A stretch of DNA of 47,729 nucleotides from Megasphaera sp. NM10. GTDB taxonomy: Bacteria; Bacillota; Negativicutes; Veillonellales; Megasphaeraceae. The notes under the pieces were generated by a model. It made no database searches. It was not told the DNA's origin and worked only from the letters and a program-made list of their open reading frames with translations. Below, piece after piece: positions 31,434-40,595 of this stretch. Position 1 is the stretch's first letter; each line of letters begins with the position of its first letter. Made by a program: the position numbers and the translations under genes. The DNA is taken from positions 1 through 47,729 of the forward strand of contig NZ_APHY01000030.1 in assembly GCF_000417505.1 (NCBI RefSeq), written 5' to 3'.

Positions 31434-32780
31434 TCACCTCCCGCCGTGGACGTCGTCCAGCATCTTCTGCAGCTGTTCCAGGTTCTTGCGCGTAGCCCCC
31501 TGGTTTTCCTGGACGACTTCGATGCAGCTGCGCTTCATGGCTTCGGCCCGGTCGGGATGGATGAGGATATCCAGGCAGGTGTCGATGAATTCCTTTTCAT
31601 TCTTGACCATGACGCAGGCGCCGCGGCTGCTGAGGAGATCGAAGATTTCGACGAAGTTGAACATATTGGGACCGACGACGATGGGCTTGCCATGAGCTGC
31701 CGGTTCCAGGATATTATGGCCGCCGATATGGGCCAGGCTGCCGCCGACGAAGATGAGGTCGCCCAGGCTGTAGACGCGCCCCAGTTCGCCGATGGTATCG
31801 AGGATGACGCCGTCGTATTCGGACCGGATCGGTTTCCCGGCCTTCATATCGCTACGCTTGACCATAGTGACGCCGTGCTTGATGCCTTCGTCGATGATGA
31901 GATCGGCCTGATAGATATAGCGCGGGGCGATGATCAATTTGGCTTCCGGGAAATGGTCCCGTATCTTGACGAAGGCCTTGTAGACCGAGCCGTTCTCCCC
32001 TTTGTGGGTACTGCCGGCGATCATGATGGGATACGTCCCTTCGGCAAAGTCCAGTTCGTGGAGGAAGCGCTTCTTTTCGGCTTCCGTGACGATGCCATAG
32101 GTCTGGTCGTACTTGGTGTTGCCCGTGACGATGACCTTGTTGGGATCGGCGCCGATGTCGATGATATACTGGGCGTCGATGCGGCTCTGCATGCAGAACA
32201 TGCGTATCGTCGACAAGACGCGGCGCGTAAAGAAGGTAATCATGCGGTAACGGACAGCACTGCGCTGGCTGATGCGGCCGTTCATCATCATGACCGGAAT
32301 ATGCTTATCTGCGGCGATGCGCAGGAAATTCGGCCAGATTTCCGTTTCTACCAGGACGATGGCCTGGGGATTGACGATGGTCAGGATGCGGTTGGTCAGA
32401 TACGGCAGGTCCAGCGGGAAATAGAGGATCCCGTCGGCGCCCTTGATGATCTGATGGGCCATGTGGAAGCCCGTCGCCGTGACGACAGAGACGATGATGA
32501 CTTCGTCGGGATGGGTCTTGCGCATTTCCCGGACAATCGGGCTGGCCGCGACGATTTCCCCGACCGACGCGGCATGGACCCAGATGGCATGGCGATTGGA
32601 TATTTTATCTTTTAATTCTTCCGGCAAGAAGCCGATGCTCTGTTTGATGCGCTGATAAAATCCTTCTTCCCTGATGAGCCGGTAAATGAGCATGGGAATG
32701 AGCGTAGCCCAATAGATGAGGAGCAGGATATTATACAGCCAGTACATGGGGTGCGATTTTAGATTCTTCATCACAATCAA
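31434..32780 (-). CDS. waaA: Kdo transferase (3-deoxy-D-manno-octulosonic acid transferase)
   Basis: Glycosyltransferase that adds Kdo to lipid IVA. An N-terminal membrane anchor (YNILLLIYWATLIPMLIYRL, about residues 15-34) precedes a two-domain GT-B fold. WVHAASVGEIVAASPIVREM carries the catalytic glutamate of the family, and VLVETEIWPNFLRIA and GHNILEPAAHGKPIVVGPN are further conserved blocks. At 448 residues it is full length. Its start overlaps the msbA stop by 4 bases. Whether it adds one or two Kdo residues cannot be told. Confidence 0.94.
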   Translation of the reverse strand: MIVMKNLKSHPMYWLYNILLLIYWATLIPMLIYRLIREEGFYQRIKQSIGFLPEELKDKISNRHAIWVHAASVGEIVAASPIVREMRKTHPDEVIIVSVVTATGFHMAHQIIKGADGILYFPLDLPYLTNRILTIVNPQAIVLVETEIWPNFLRIAADKHIPVMMMNGRISQRSAVRYRMITFFTRRVLSTIRMFCMQSRIDAQYIIDIGADPNKVIVTGNTKYDQTYGIVTEAEKKRFLHELDFAEGTYPIMIAGSTHKGENGSVYKAFVKIRDHFPEAKLIIAPRYIYQADLIIDEGIKHGVTMVKRSDMKAGKPIRSEYDGVILDTIGELGRVYSLGDLIFVGGSLAHIGGHNILEPAAHGKPIVVGPNMFNFVEIFDLLSSRGACVMVKNEKEFIDTCLDILIHPDRAEAMKRSCIEVVQENQGATRKNLEQLQKMLDDVHGGR

Positions 32781-34543
32781 CCTTCTGACGCTGTTTCTTC
32801 CGTAGTATCGTTGAACTGTACGGCATAGAGATGGGCATAGAGGCCGTCTTTTGCCAGTAGTTCATCATGGGTCCCCTCTTCGACGATGCGGCCGTGGTCG
32901 ATGACGACGATGTTGTCGGCATTGCGGACCGTGCTCAGGCGGTGGGCGATGACGACGGCCGTGCGGCCTTCCATGAGGCGGTCCAGGGCAGCCTGGACGA
33001 TCTTTTCGCTTTCCGTATCGAGAGCCGACGTCGCTTCATCGAGGATGAGGATGCGCGGGTTCTTGAGGATGGCCCGGGCAATGGCGATGCGCTGGCGCTG
33101 GCCGCCGGACAGGGAGCTGCCGCGGTCGCCGACGAGGGCTTCGTAGCCGCCGGGCAGTTCCCGGATGAAGTCATGGGCATTGGCGGCTTTGGCAGCGGCG
33201 ACGACTTCTTCGTCCGTCGCATCGAGGTGGCCGTAGAGGATGTTCTCCCGGACCGTAGCGTTGAAAAGCATCGTTTCCTGCGGGACCAGGCCGATCTGCT
33301 GGCGCAGGGACGAGAAGGTGACGTCGCGGACGTCAATGCCATCGATGGTCAGACTGCCGCCCGTGACATCGTAGAAACGGGGCAGCAAGTTGGCGACCGT
33401 CGATTTGCCGGCACCGCTGGGGCCGACGAGGGCGACGACTTCGCCAGGGGCGACTTTCAAATTGAAATCGGTAAGGGCCGGGTGGTCTTTGTCATAGGCA
33501 AAGGAGACATGGTTGAATTCGACTTCCCCTTTGACCGGCGGCAAGACGATGGCGTCCGGCTTTTCCTTGACATCCGGTTCGGTGTCGATTGTTTCAAAGA
33601 CGCGGTCGGCAGCGGCCAGGGATTTCTGGATATCGCCGTAGATTTCACTGATTCGGCGGACCGGGTTGGCCAGGTTGATGGAGTAGATGAGGAAGGCGAT
33701 GAGGGCGCCGGCCGTCATTTCGCCGTCGATGACGCTCATGCCGCCGTACCAGATGATGCCCGTGACAGCGATGGCTGCGAAGAACTGGATGAACGGCGTC
33801 AGCAGGGCCGTCAGTTTGGTCGTCGTCATGAGAGCCCAGAAGTTGCGGTCGTTCTGGACCATGAAGCGGCGGATTTCAAAGTCCTCCCGGTTGAAGGAGC
33901 GGATGATGCGGATCCCCGAAATAGCCTCTTCCAAAAGCGACGTAATGTCAGCCATCTTGCCCTGGACGTCGTGGCCGGCCCGGCGCAGGCGGGAGCCGAA
34001 GAAGTTGATCGTAAAGACGACGAGGGGGACGATGACCAAGGTCAACAGGGTCAGCTTCCAGTAGAGGAAGAGCATGGACCCCAGGGAGCCGACGAGGATG
34101 ACCGCTTCCTGGACGAAGGAAATGAGGTTGCCTGCAATGGCCGTCTGCAAAGCCGTGACGTCATTGGTCAGGTTGCTCATGATATTGCCCGTCTTGTGCT
34201 TGTCGAAGTACGACAGGGACAGGGTCTGCAAGTGACGATACAGGGTTTCGCGGATATCGTTGACGATTTTCTGGCCAACGAAACTCATGAGGTATTTCTG
34301 GCCGAAATAGAAGAACCCGCGGAGCAGGAAGAGGACCAGGATACCGATGACGATGAGGTTCAGCGTGTAGATATCCTTATTGGCCAGGACCTTATCGATG
34401 ACGTCCTTGATGAGCCACGGGACGACGACGTCGCTCGCCCCGGACAGGGCCATACAGATGACGGCGACGACGAGGCGCATCTTGTACGGCTTGATGAACA
34501 TTAATAATCTCTTATAACTTTGCCAACTATTGTATTGCTTCAT
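32777..34543 (-). CDS. msbA: Lipid A flippase, ABC transporter MsbA
   Basis: A 588-residue half transporter that flips lipid A-core across the inner membrane. Six transmembrane helices in residues about 15-315 are followed by an ATPase domain with Walker A GPSGAGKSTVANLLP, signature LSGGQRQRIAIARAI, Walker B ILILDEATSALD and H-loop IAHRLST. The start is ATG at 34541-34543 with AGAGGTG upstream; an ATG seven codons earlier lies within lpxB without a site. It lies between lpxB and waaA, which supports the MsbA role over a generic exporter. Confidence 0.92.
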   Translation of the reverse strand: MKQYNSWQSYKRLLMFIKPYKMRLVVAVICMALSGASDVVVPWLIKDVIDKVLANKDIYTLNLIVIGILVLFLLRGFFYFGQKYLMSFVGQKIVNDIRETLYRHLQTLSLSYFDKHKTGNIMSNLTNDVTALQTAIAGNLISFVQEAVILVGSLGSMLFLYWKLTLLTLVIVPLVVFTINFFGSRLRRAGHDVQGKMADITSLLEEAISGIRIIRSFNREDFEIRRFMVQNDRNFWALMTTTKLTALLTPFIQFFAAIAVTGIIWYGGMSVIDGEMTAGALIAFLIYSINLANPVRRISEIYGDIQKSLAAADRVFETIDTEPDVKEKPDAIVLPPVKGEVEFNHVSFAYDKDHPALTDFNLKVAPGEVVALVGPSGAGKSTVANLLPRFYDVTGGSLTIDGIDVRDVTFSSLRQQIGLVPQETMLFNATVRENILYGHLDATDEEVVAAAKAANAHDFIRELPGGYEALVGDRGSSLSGGQRQRIAIARAILKNPRILILDEATSALDTESEKIVQAALDRLMEGRTAVVIAHRLSTVRNADNIVVIDHGRIVEEGTHDELLAKDGLYAHLYAVQFNDTTEETASEG

Positions 34544-35681
34544 GGGCACCTCTTTCTCTTGCAAAATCTAAGATAGCCTGGGCCGTCCGCTGGACAGCGC
34601 CGGGTTCCCCCATCGTGCGGCGGACGGCCGCCAGGGATTTGTGCAATGCTTCACGGTGCACTTTATCGGTGATCATAGGCACCATGGCGGCAGCGATGTT
34701 TTCCGGCGTCACCTCATCCTGCCACAATTCAGGGATGACCCGATGGCCCATGATGATGTTCGGCAGGCCGATGCTGTCGATATGGACCAGGACTTTCGAT
34801 AACCAGTAAGTCAGGCGGTTGACGCGGTACACCAGGAGCGTCGGCAGGCCCATGAGGGCCGTTTCCAGCGTCGCCGTCCCCGAAGCCGCGATGGCTGCCG
34901 TACTGAGATTCATCATATCGTATACTTTTTCTTCACCGACCGTGACGGCGACGCCTGAAGCCCGGATGATCTCATCGAGGAGGCCTTCGTCGATAGTCGA
35001 CGCCTTGGGCAGGATGAACTGGACGTCCCCTGCCTCTTTGCGGATGAGCTTGGCCGCTTCCAGCATACACGGCAGGAGGCCGCGTACTTCCTGGACCCGG
35101 CTGCCCGGCATGAGGAGGACCGTCTTCTTCCGTTCGTCCAGTCCGAAATGAGCACAGGCCTCGCGGCGGCTCATGGTCGCATGGACCGTATCGACCAGGG
35201 GATGGCCGGCATAGATGACATTCGTCCCCATGTCTTCATACATCTTGGCTTCAAAGGGAAAGAGGGAAATGGCCAGATCCGTATACTTGGCAATGGTCTT
35301 GCCGCGGCTCTTGTGCCAGGCCCAGATGGTCGGCAGGATATAATAGACGACGGGGATGCCCGCCGCTTTGGCCACCTTGATGAGGCGCATGTTGAAGCCC
35401 GGATAGTCGATGCAGACCAGGACATCGGGCTTTTCTTTACGCATCGTATCGACGAGGAAGTCGCGGAGGCGGAAGAAAAAGGGAATCTTGCGGATGATTT
35501 CCCCGACGCCGATGACGCCTAAGTTCTTGATGTCATAGACGATGTCGACGCCGGCCGCTGCCATTTCCTTGCCGCCCATACCGAGCAGTTCGATCTGCGG
35601 ATCCAGTTCGCGCAGGGACCGGGCCAAATTGGCCCCGTGCAGGTCGCCCGACGCCTCACCGGCAGAAAACATGATTTTCAT
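34527..35681 (-). CDS. lpxB: Lipid-A-disaccharide synthase
   Basis: Joins UDP-diacylglucosamine and lipid X. The start MFSAGEASGDLHGANLARSLREL is the LpxB signature. YPGFNMRLIKVAKAAGIPVVYYILPTIWAWHKSR and LLMPGSRVQEVRGLLPCMLEAA are further conserved blocks, and ASGTATLETALMGLPTLLVYRV is the nucleotide-sugar site. At 384 residues it is full length. It follows lpxI by 8 bases and overlaps msbA. Confidence 0.95.
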   Translation of the reverse strand: MKIMFSAGEASGDLHGANLARSLRELDPQIELLGMGGKEMAAAGVDIVYDIKNLGVIGVGEIIRKIPFFFRLRDFLVDTMRKEKPDVLVCIDYPGFNMRLIKVAKAAGIPVVYYILPTIWAWHKSRGKTIAKYTDLAISLFPFEAKMYEDMGTNVIYAGHPLVDTVHATMSRREACAHFGLDERKKTVLLMPGSRVQEVRGLLPCMLEAAKLIRKEAGDVQFILPKASTIDEGLLDEIIRASGVAVTVGEEKVYDMMNLSTAAIAASGTATLETALMGLPTLLVYRVNRLTYWLSKVLVHIDSIGLPNIIMGHRVIPELWQDEVTPENIAAAMVPMITDKVHREALHKSLAAVRRTMGEPGAVQRTAQAILDFARERGAHEAIQ

Positions 35682-35689
35682 AGGCTCTC

Positions 35690-36505
35690 CTAAAAATTCT
35701 TATCGACAGCACAGATACAGATATCGTGGCGGTTGGCCAGGTCCAGGACTTCGTCCTGTTCGACGAAGAGCGTCCGGCCGGCTTCCATGGCCAGGACATT
35801 GCAATGGCTTTCAATCATGGACAAGATGGTCTGCTTGCCCACGGCAGGCACGTCGAAACGCGGGTCCTGGTTGGGCTTGGCCACTTTGACGACGACGGAT
35901 TTTTCCCGTCCCAGGGCGCCGCCGCGGCGGATGCAAGCGTCGGTCCCTTCGATGGCTTCGACAGCCATGACGGCCTTGTGCTTGACGACGACAGTCTGGC
36001 CGATGTCCATGCCGCCCATGGCCTTGGCCGTGACGAAACCGAAGCGGATATCGTCTTCTTCCGACGCCGTCGGTTTACGGCGCGACAAGACACCGCAAGA
36101 CGGCATGAGGGGTTTCAGGTACAGTGTCTGGTCGACGACTTCCAGGCCATCTTTGGCCAGTTCTTCGACGATGGCCAGCATGATCGTATCGTCCTTGCGG
36201 TTGCGCAGTTTCGCCAGCAGCTTGATAGCCCGCCAGTCAGGGAACTTCAAGCCTTTGAAGAGGATTTCCTTAGTGACCTTGCCAATCATGGTCACTTTGG
36301 CGACGCCATTCTTCTTGAGGGTCTTGATGACCTTATCCAGTTTGGCGACGTTGATTTCATAATAAGCATCTGCTTCGGCAGCCAGTTCCGGTTCGACATC
36401 ACTGACGACGGCGATGACGACGACTTCGTGACCCAGCTGTTTGGCAGCGCGCATAAATTCTACAGGCAGTTTGCCGACACCGGCAAGCAATCCTACTTTT
36501 TCCAT
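35690..36505 (-). CDS. lpxI: UDP-2,3-diacylglucosamine pyrophosphatase LpxI
   Basis: Cleaves UDP-2,3-diacylglucosamine to lipid X; LpxI replaces LpxH in many non-enteric bacteria. It begins VGLLAGVGKLPVEFMRAAK and carries FGFVTAKAMGGMDIGQTVVVK, VEAIEGTDACIRRGG, and KVAKPNQDPRFDVPAVG, the conserved blocks of the DUF1009/LpxI domain. The start is ATG at 36503-36505, eight bases after AAGGA; an ATG three codons earlier lies on the binding site. It is the first gene after an internal promoter and leads a long operon. Confidence 0.93.
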   Translation of the reverse strand: MEKVGLLAGVGKLPVEFMRAAKQLGHEVVVIAVVSDVEPELAAEADAYYEINVAKLDKVIKTLKKNGVAKVTMIGKVTKEILFKGLKFPDWRAIKLLAKLRNRKDDTIMLAIVEELAKDGLEVVDQTLYLKPLMPSCGVLSRRKPTASEEDDIRFGFVTAKAMGGMDIGQTVVVKHKAVMAVEAIEGTDACIRRGGALGREKSVVVKVAKPNQDPRFDVPAVGKQTILSMIESHCNVLAMEAGRTLFVEQDEVLDLANRHDICICAVDKNF

Positions 36506-36546
36506 AGCAATCATCCTTATTCATAAAGAGAAATATTCATCTTTAT

Positions 36547-36576
36547 ATTATAACAAAAAAACAGGCCCCCTGTCAG
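36547..36576 (-). promoter_or_regulatory. Internal promoter of lpxI and the downstream LPS genes
   Basis: CTGACA (36571-36576), 18-base spacer, TATAAT (36547-36552), directly after the lpxA terminator. This splits the LPS block into two transcripts. Confidence 0.7.
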
Positions 36577-36577
36577 C

Positions 36578-36613
36578 AAAAAAAGGGGCCATCGCAGACG
36601 CGAACCCCTTTTT
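36578..36613 (-). terminator. Intrinsic terminator between lpxA and lpxI
   Basis: AAAAAGGGG and CCCCTTTTT pair across a 16-base loop containing ATCGCAGACGCGA. The minus-strand transcript ends in a seven-T run. It starts about 17 bases after the lpxA stop. Confidence 0.7.
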
Positions 36614-36629
36614 AGCCAATAGCGGCTGC

Positions 36630-37442
36630 CTAATCTTTCGTCCCTCTGCAGATACCGCGGTCGGCATTGCGGAGGAAGCGGAGGAAATGTTCTACTTCTT
36701 CATAGCTGTCCAGTTCCTGTTCCATTTCGGCAATGGCCTGGCGCAGGTTCAGGCCGGAACGGTACAGGATGCGGAAAGCCTTCTTCAGTTCCCGGCGTAC
36801 TTCTTCCGAAATCCCGGCCCGTGAAAGGCCGACACTGTTCAGCCCGATGCAGCGGGCCGGCTGACCGTCGGCGATGACGAAGGGCGGAATATCCTGGACG
36901 ACTTTTGCCAGGCCGCCGATCATGCTGTTGCGGCCGATCTTAACGAACTGATGGACGCCGGCGATGCCGCCGATGACGACGCGGTCTTCGACGGTGACGT
37001 GGCCGGCCAGGCCGGCGCAGTTGCTCATGATGACGTGATTGCCGACGACGCAGTTATGAGCTACATGAGTGCAGGCCTGGAAGAGGCAGTCGTTGCCGAT
37101 GCGCGTTTCTTCGCCTTCACCGGTGGCCGTACTGACGGTGACGAATTCCCGGAACACCGAGCGGTCGCCGATGATCAGGTAGCTCTTTTCACCGTGATAT
37201 TTCAAATCCTGTGGTTCCGAACCGATGGAACAGCTCGGGAAAAACCGGCAGTCCTTACCGATCGTGGTCCAGCCGTCGATGGTAACGTGGGCCATGATTT
37301 CCGTACCATCGCCAATGGTAACGTGGGGCCCGATAACGGCATACGGCCCGATTTTGACACCGGCACCGATTTTTGCCTGCGGGTCTATAATAGCCGTCGG
37401 ATGTATCATGCTCTGAGGCATGTTATTCGTTTCCTCGGTCAT
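36630..37442 (-). CDS. lpxA: UDP-N-acetylglucosamine acyltransferase
   Basis: First enzyme of lipid A synthesis. The left-handed beta-helix is evident from hexapeptide repeats starting at IHPTAIIDPQAKIGAGVKIGPYAVIGPHVTIGDG. HVAHNCVVGNHVIMSNCAGLAGHVTVED holds the catalytic histidine, and IGGIAGVHQFVKIG and QDIPPFVIADGQPARCIGLN complete the LpxA pattern; a helical C-terminal tail follows. Start at ATG 37440-37442 with AGGAG eight bases upstream. A terminator follows the stop codon. Confidence 0.95.
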   Translation of the reverse strand: MTEETNNMPQSMIHPTAIIDPQAKIGAGVKIGPYAVIGPHVTIGDGTEIMAHVTIDGWTTIGKDCRFFPSCSIGSEPQDLKYHGEKSYLIIGDRSVFREFVTVSTATGEGEETRIGNDCLFQACTHVAHNCVVGNHVIMSNCAGLAGHVTVEDRVVIGGIAGVHQFVKIGRNSMIGGLAKVVQDIPPFVIADGQPARCIGLNSVGLSRAGISEEVRRELKKAFRILYRSGLNLRQAIAEMEQELDSYEEVEHFLRFLRNADRGICRGTKD

Positions 37443-37647
37443 TAAAGTCACTCCTCGCTTCCCTGCCTGAGCGGCAGGCGCTTATTTTCAACCTAAATCA
37501 CATATTATATACACTCGCAGAATACCAGTCCGGTTTTGCCGGGCAAAATCAGGCCTTTTCCCGCTATATTCCTCTGTATACTCGCAAATACGCCCATTTA
37601 GGCCGTTATTTAACATGCAGTAAAGATTTTTTTAAATTTTTCTTAAC
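37443..37647 (-). other. Long fabZ-lpxA spacer with hairpin
   Basis: A 205-base AT-rich spacer within the lpxC-fabZ-lpxA direction. It contains a TATAAT on the minus strand (plus 37504-37509) without a convincing -35, and a GC stem GCCTGAGCGGCAGGC (37467-37481) close to the lpxA ribosome binding site. A secondary promoter or leader control for lpxA is possible; no gene is seen. Confidence 0.4.
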
Positions 37648-38094
37648 TTATTTTTTCGTGTTCTGACCCGGCATGAGGGCAAAGAGGTATTCCCCTTCGG
37701 CACAGAGCGTGTCGCCGACGTGACACTGGGCCTTGACCTTGCCCATGCGGCCTTTGATCTTTTCGATGTCAGCCCGCATGACCAGCTGGTCGCCAGGGAT
37801 GACGGGATGGCGGAAGCGCAGTTTGTCGATGCCTGTAAAGAACGGGATGAGGCCGCGGTTTTCTTCCGGATAGAGCAGGGCTACGCCGCCGACCTGGGCC
37901 ATGGCTTCGGCGATGAGGACGCCGGGCATGACCGGTTTTCCCGGGAAATGGCCCTGGAAAAATTGTTCATCGAAGGTCGCATTCTTGATGCCGATGGCAT
38001 ATTTCATCGGTTCAAGTTCGATGATGCGGTCTACGAGCAGCATGGGATAGCGATGCGGCAAAATTTCCATAATATCAGTTACTTCCAAAGTCAT
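37648..38094 (-). CDS. fabZ: 3-hydroxyacyl-[ACP] dehydratase
   Basis: Hot-dog-fold dehydratase of the elongation cycle. [22 protein letters not shown] holds the active-site H49 and E63, and [14 protein letters not shown] is the usual start. At 148 residues it is normal length. Placed between lpxC and lpxA rather than with the other fab genes, it links FAS II to lipid A synthesis, because FabZ and LpxA compete for hydroxyacyl-ACP. Confidence 0.96.
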   Translation of the reverse strand: MTLEVTDIMEILPHRYPMLLVDRIIELEPMKYAIGIKNATFDEQFFQGHFPGKPVMPGVLIAEAMAQVGGVALLYPEENRGLIPFFTGIDKLRFRHPVIPGDQLVMRADIEKIKGRMGKVKAQCHVGDTLCAEGEYLFALMPGQNTKK

Positions 38095-38111
38095 GAGAAT
38101 TCCTCCTTAAA

Positions 38112-38945
38112 TCACTGCATTTCTTCAAATATTTTATGGGTCAGCAGGTTGTTCAGTTTATGGCTCGATTTGACGGCGATGATGTGCCCTCGGACAGGAC
38201 GGCCGAGCAGGGACAGGTCGCCGATGATATCGAGGACCTTATGACGGACCAGTTCGTCGTCACAGCGGGGAACGGACAGGCACGACGTCTTATCGTAGAC
38301 GACGACGTTTTCGATGGTACCCCCTTTGCCGAGGCCTAATTCCTTGAGCATTTCCAATTCTTCCGTAAAGGCGATGGTGCGGGCAAAGGAAATGTCGCGG
38401 ACATACGATTCCTTGGTAATCGTCGTGTCCAGGAACTGCACGCCCAGCATGGGGTGCGGGTTGATCGAAGTGAAGGTGATGCGGAAGCCATCATAGGGCA
38501 CGATGGCGATGAATTTATCGTCCTCCTGGACGAGATGCTGTTTTTGGACGGCCAGCAGGCGGCGCGGTGCGTCCAGGTCACGGATTCCCGCTTCTTCGAT
38601 GAGCTTGACAAAAGTCAGGCTGCTTCCGTCGGCGACGGGCGGTTCGACCGAATCCATTTCGACGAAGCAGTTATCCACTTCCATGCCGCTCAAGGCGGAC
38701 AGCAGATGTTCTACTGTGAAGACCTTGGCTTCCCCGTTTTCCAACGTCGTCGCCCGCATTGTATTGGTTACATTCGTGAGATGGGCTTGTACAGACGGTC
38801 TGCCGGGCAAATCCGTCCGGATAAAGACGATGCCTGTATCAGCCGGAGCCGGGCGCAATACCATATGAACTTCATTCGCAGCATGCAGGCCGATGCCGTT
38901 ATATGAAACGTCATGAGCCAGCGTCGTTTGTACTACTATTGACAT
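38112..38945 (-). CDS. lpxC: UDP-3-O-acyl-N-acetylglucosamine deacetylase
   Basis: Zinc enzyme that commits the pathway to lipid A. Zinc ligands H80 (FTVEHLLSAL), H235 and D239 (RHKVLDIIGDL) and catalytic H262 (SSHKLNN) are present. At 277 residues it is slightly shorter than in E. coli but complete. ATG start with AAAGGAGG upstream. First gene of the lpxC-fabZ-lpxA transcript, 17 bases before fabZ. Confidence 0.95.
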   Translation of the reverse strand: MSIVVQTTLAHDVSYNGIGLHAANEVHMVLRPAPADTGIVFIRTDLPGRPSVQAHLTNVTNTMRATTLENGEAKVFTVEHLLSALSGMEVDNCFVEMDSVEPPVADGSSLTFVKLIEEAGIRDLDAPRRLLAVQKQHLVQEDDKFIAIVPYDGFRITFTSINPHPMLGVQFLDTTITKESYVRDISFARTIAFTEELEMLKELGLGKGGTIENVVVYDKTSCLSVPRCDDELVRHKVLDIIGDLSLLGRPVRGHIIAVKSSHKLNNLLTHKIFEEMQ

Positions 38946-39001
38946 AGGCAGGCCCCTCCTTTCCTGTTACGAGTAAGATTTAATTTTTTCTATACTTTTT
39001 T

Positions 39002-39031
39002 ATTATACCTTATTTATAGGGTGTATGACAA
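39002..39031 (-). promoter_or_regulatory. Promoter of lpxC-fabZ-lpxA
   Basis: TTGTCA (39026-39031), 18-base spacer, TATAAT (39002-39007), giving a leader of about 50 bases. Confidence 0.75.
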
Positions 39032-39103
39032 GGGTGTTGTTCGTGGTTTCGGCCTGCGGCCTAGTGGTCCGTGGTTCGCGGCCCACCTAATTCCTTGCAA
39101 ATG

Positions 39104-39134
39104 AAAAAGAGCCGCCCCAGGGGACAGCTCCTTT
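39104..39134 (-). terminator. Intrinsic terminator of argGH
   Basis: On the minus strand GGAGCTGTCCCC pairs with GGGGCGGCTCT (two G-U pairs), followed by a T run, starting about 15 bases after the argH stop. Confidence 0.75.
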
Positions 39135-39149
39135 TCGTTCAATCGCTTT

Positions 39150-40583
39150 TTACTTCAATAGTTCATAGACAGAGGCGACGACGTCGTTCCAGGTTTCAAT
39201 CTGGGCCTGTTCCCCATCCATGGCGGCTTTGCCGGCTTTACACTGGCGGGCCACGGACTGAGGCGACGTGCCGTTATACGTGTTACGCTGCTTGACGCAG
39301 GTTTCGATATCCAAGTAGTGATGGATGTCTTCTGCGAAGAGCGGGCTCATGGCCTGCAATTCCTGCAGCGATAACTGCTGTAATACCTTGCCCTGTTCGA
39401 TGCAGTAGTGGACGGCCTTGCCGACGACGGCATGGGCTTCCCGGAAAGGAAGGCCTTTCTTGGCCAGGTAGTCGGCCATATCCGTCGCATTGGAAAAGTC
39501 GCTTTCCAGCACTTCCCGCATATGTTTGCCATTGACGGTCATCTTGTCGATCATGGCCGCATAGATGGTCAGGGCGAATTTCAAATTATCGATGGCATCG
39601 AAGACACCTTCTTTATCTTCCTGCATGTCCTTGTCGTAGGCCATAGGGATGCCCTTCATCATGGTCAGGACGCCCATGAGGTGGCCGTAGAACCGGCCCG
39701 TCTTGCCGCGGACGAGTTCGCAGATGTCGGGATTCTTCTTCTGGGGCATGATGGACGAGCCCGTGCAGTGGGAATCGTCGAGTTCGATGAACTTGAATTC
39801 CGAACTGGACCAGAGGATGAATTCTTCCGACAAGCGGCTGAGGTGCATCATCAGGACGGCTGCGAATTCCAGGAAGGCGATGATGTAGTCCCGGTCGCTG
39901 ACGGCATCGAGACTGTTGTCGTAAATCTTGCCGAAATGCAGGGTCTTGGCGACGAAAGGCTGGTCGAGGGGATACGTCGTGCCAGCCAGGGCACCGGCAC
40001 CGAGGGGCATGATATCGGCCATGTCCCAGGCGTATTTCAAGTGGATGAAGTCACGGGACAGCATGGAGAAATAGGCCATGAGGTGGTGGCTGAAGAGGAT
40101 CGGCTGGGCCCGCTGGAGGTGGGTATAGCCCGGCATGATGACGTCGCTGTACTTTTCTGCAGCCTTGACCAGCGATTCCTGGAGCTTGACCAGGAGCTTG
40201 GCGACGGCGGCGATTTCGCGGCGGACATACATGTGCGTATCCAAGGCGACCTGATCGTTGCGGCTGCGGCCGGTATGCAGGCGCTTGCCGGCTTCGCCGA
40301 TGGCATCGGTCAGTCGTTTTTCGATGTTCATGTGGATGTCTTCCAGCTCGACGGAGAAATCGAAGTTCCCGTCTTCGATCTGCTGGAAAATAGCCTTCAA
40401 GCCCTTGACGATGGCGTCTTTGTCTTCCTGGGAGATGATGCCCTGTTTGGCCAGCATCGTCGCATGGGCAATGCTGCCGCAGATATCTTCAGCATACATG
40501 CGGCAATCGAACTGGATGGACGCATTGAATTCTTCTACACTTTTATCCGTGGCCTTGGTAAAACGGCCGCCCCATAACTTCAT
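39150..40583 (-). CDS. argH: Argininosuccinate lyase
   Basis: Splits argininosuccinate into arginine and fumarate. GGRFTKATDKSVEEFNASI opens the protein, RLHTGRSRNDQVALD and HLQRAQPILFSHHL are substrate blocks, and the superfamily signature GSSIMPQKKNPD lies near residue 278. At 477 residues it is slightly longer than the E. coli enzyme. It follows argG by 12 bases, forming the usual argGH pair. Confidence 0.96.
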   Translation of the reverse strand: MKLWGGRFTKATDKSVEEFNASIQFDCRMYAEDICGSIAHATMLAKQGIISQEDKDAIVKGLKAIFQQIEDGNFDFSVELEDIHMNIEKRLTDAIGEAGKRLHTGRSRNDQVALDTHMYVRREIAAVAKLLVKLQESLVKAAEKYSDVIMPGYTHLQRAQPILFSHHLMAYFSMLSRDFIHLKYAWDMADIMPLGAGALAGTTYPLDQPFVAKTLHFGKIYDNSLDAVSDRDYIIAFLEFAAVLMMHLSRLSEEFILWSSSEFKFIELDDSHCTGSSIMPQKKNPDICELVRGKTGRFYGHLMGVLTMMKGIPMAYDKDMQEDKEGVFDAIDNLKFALTIYAAMIDKMTVNGKHMREVLESDFSNATDMADYLAKKGLPFREAHAVVGKAVHYCIEQGKVLQQLSLQELQAMSPLFAEDIHHYLDIETCVKQRNTYNGTSPQSVARQCKAGKAAMDGEQAQIETWNDVVASVYELLK

Positions 40584-40595
40584 ACGAATCGCTCC

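Noticed and set aside
31428-32615. 395-codon plus-strand frame opposite waaA
   Set aside because: Shadow frame without start signals or family motifs.
32867-34504. 545-codon open frame on the plus strand
   Set aside because: It lies wholly opposite msbA, is rich in Asp/Gly/Val from GC-rich codon reversal, and has no ribosome site or recognisable motif.
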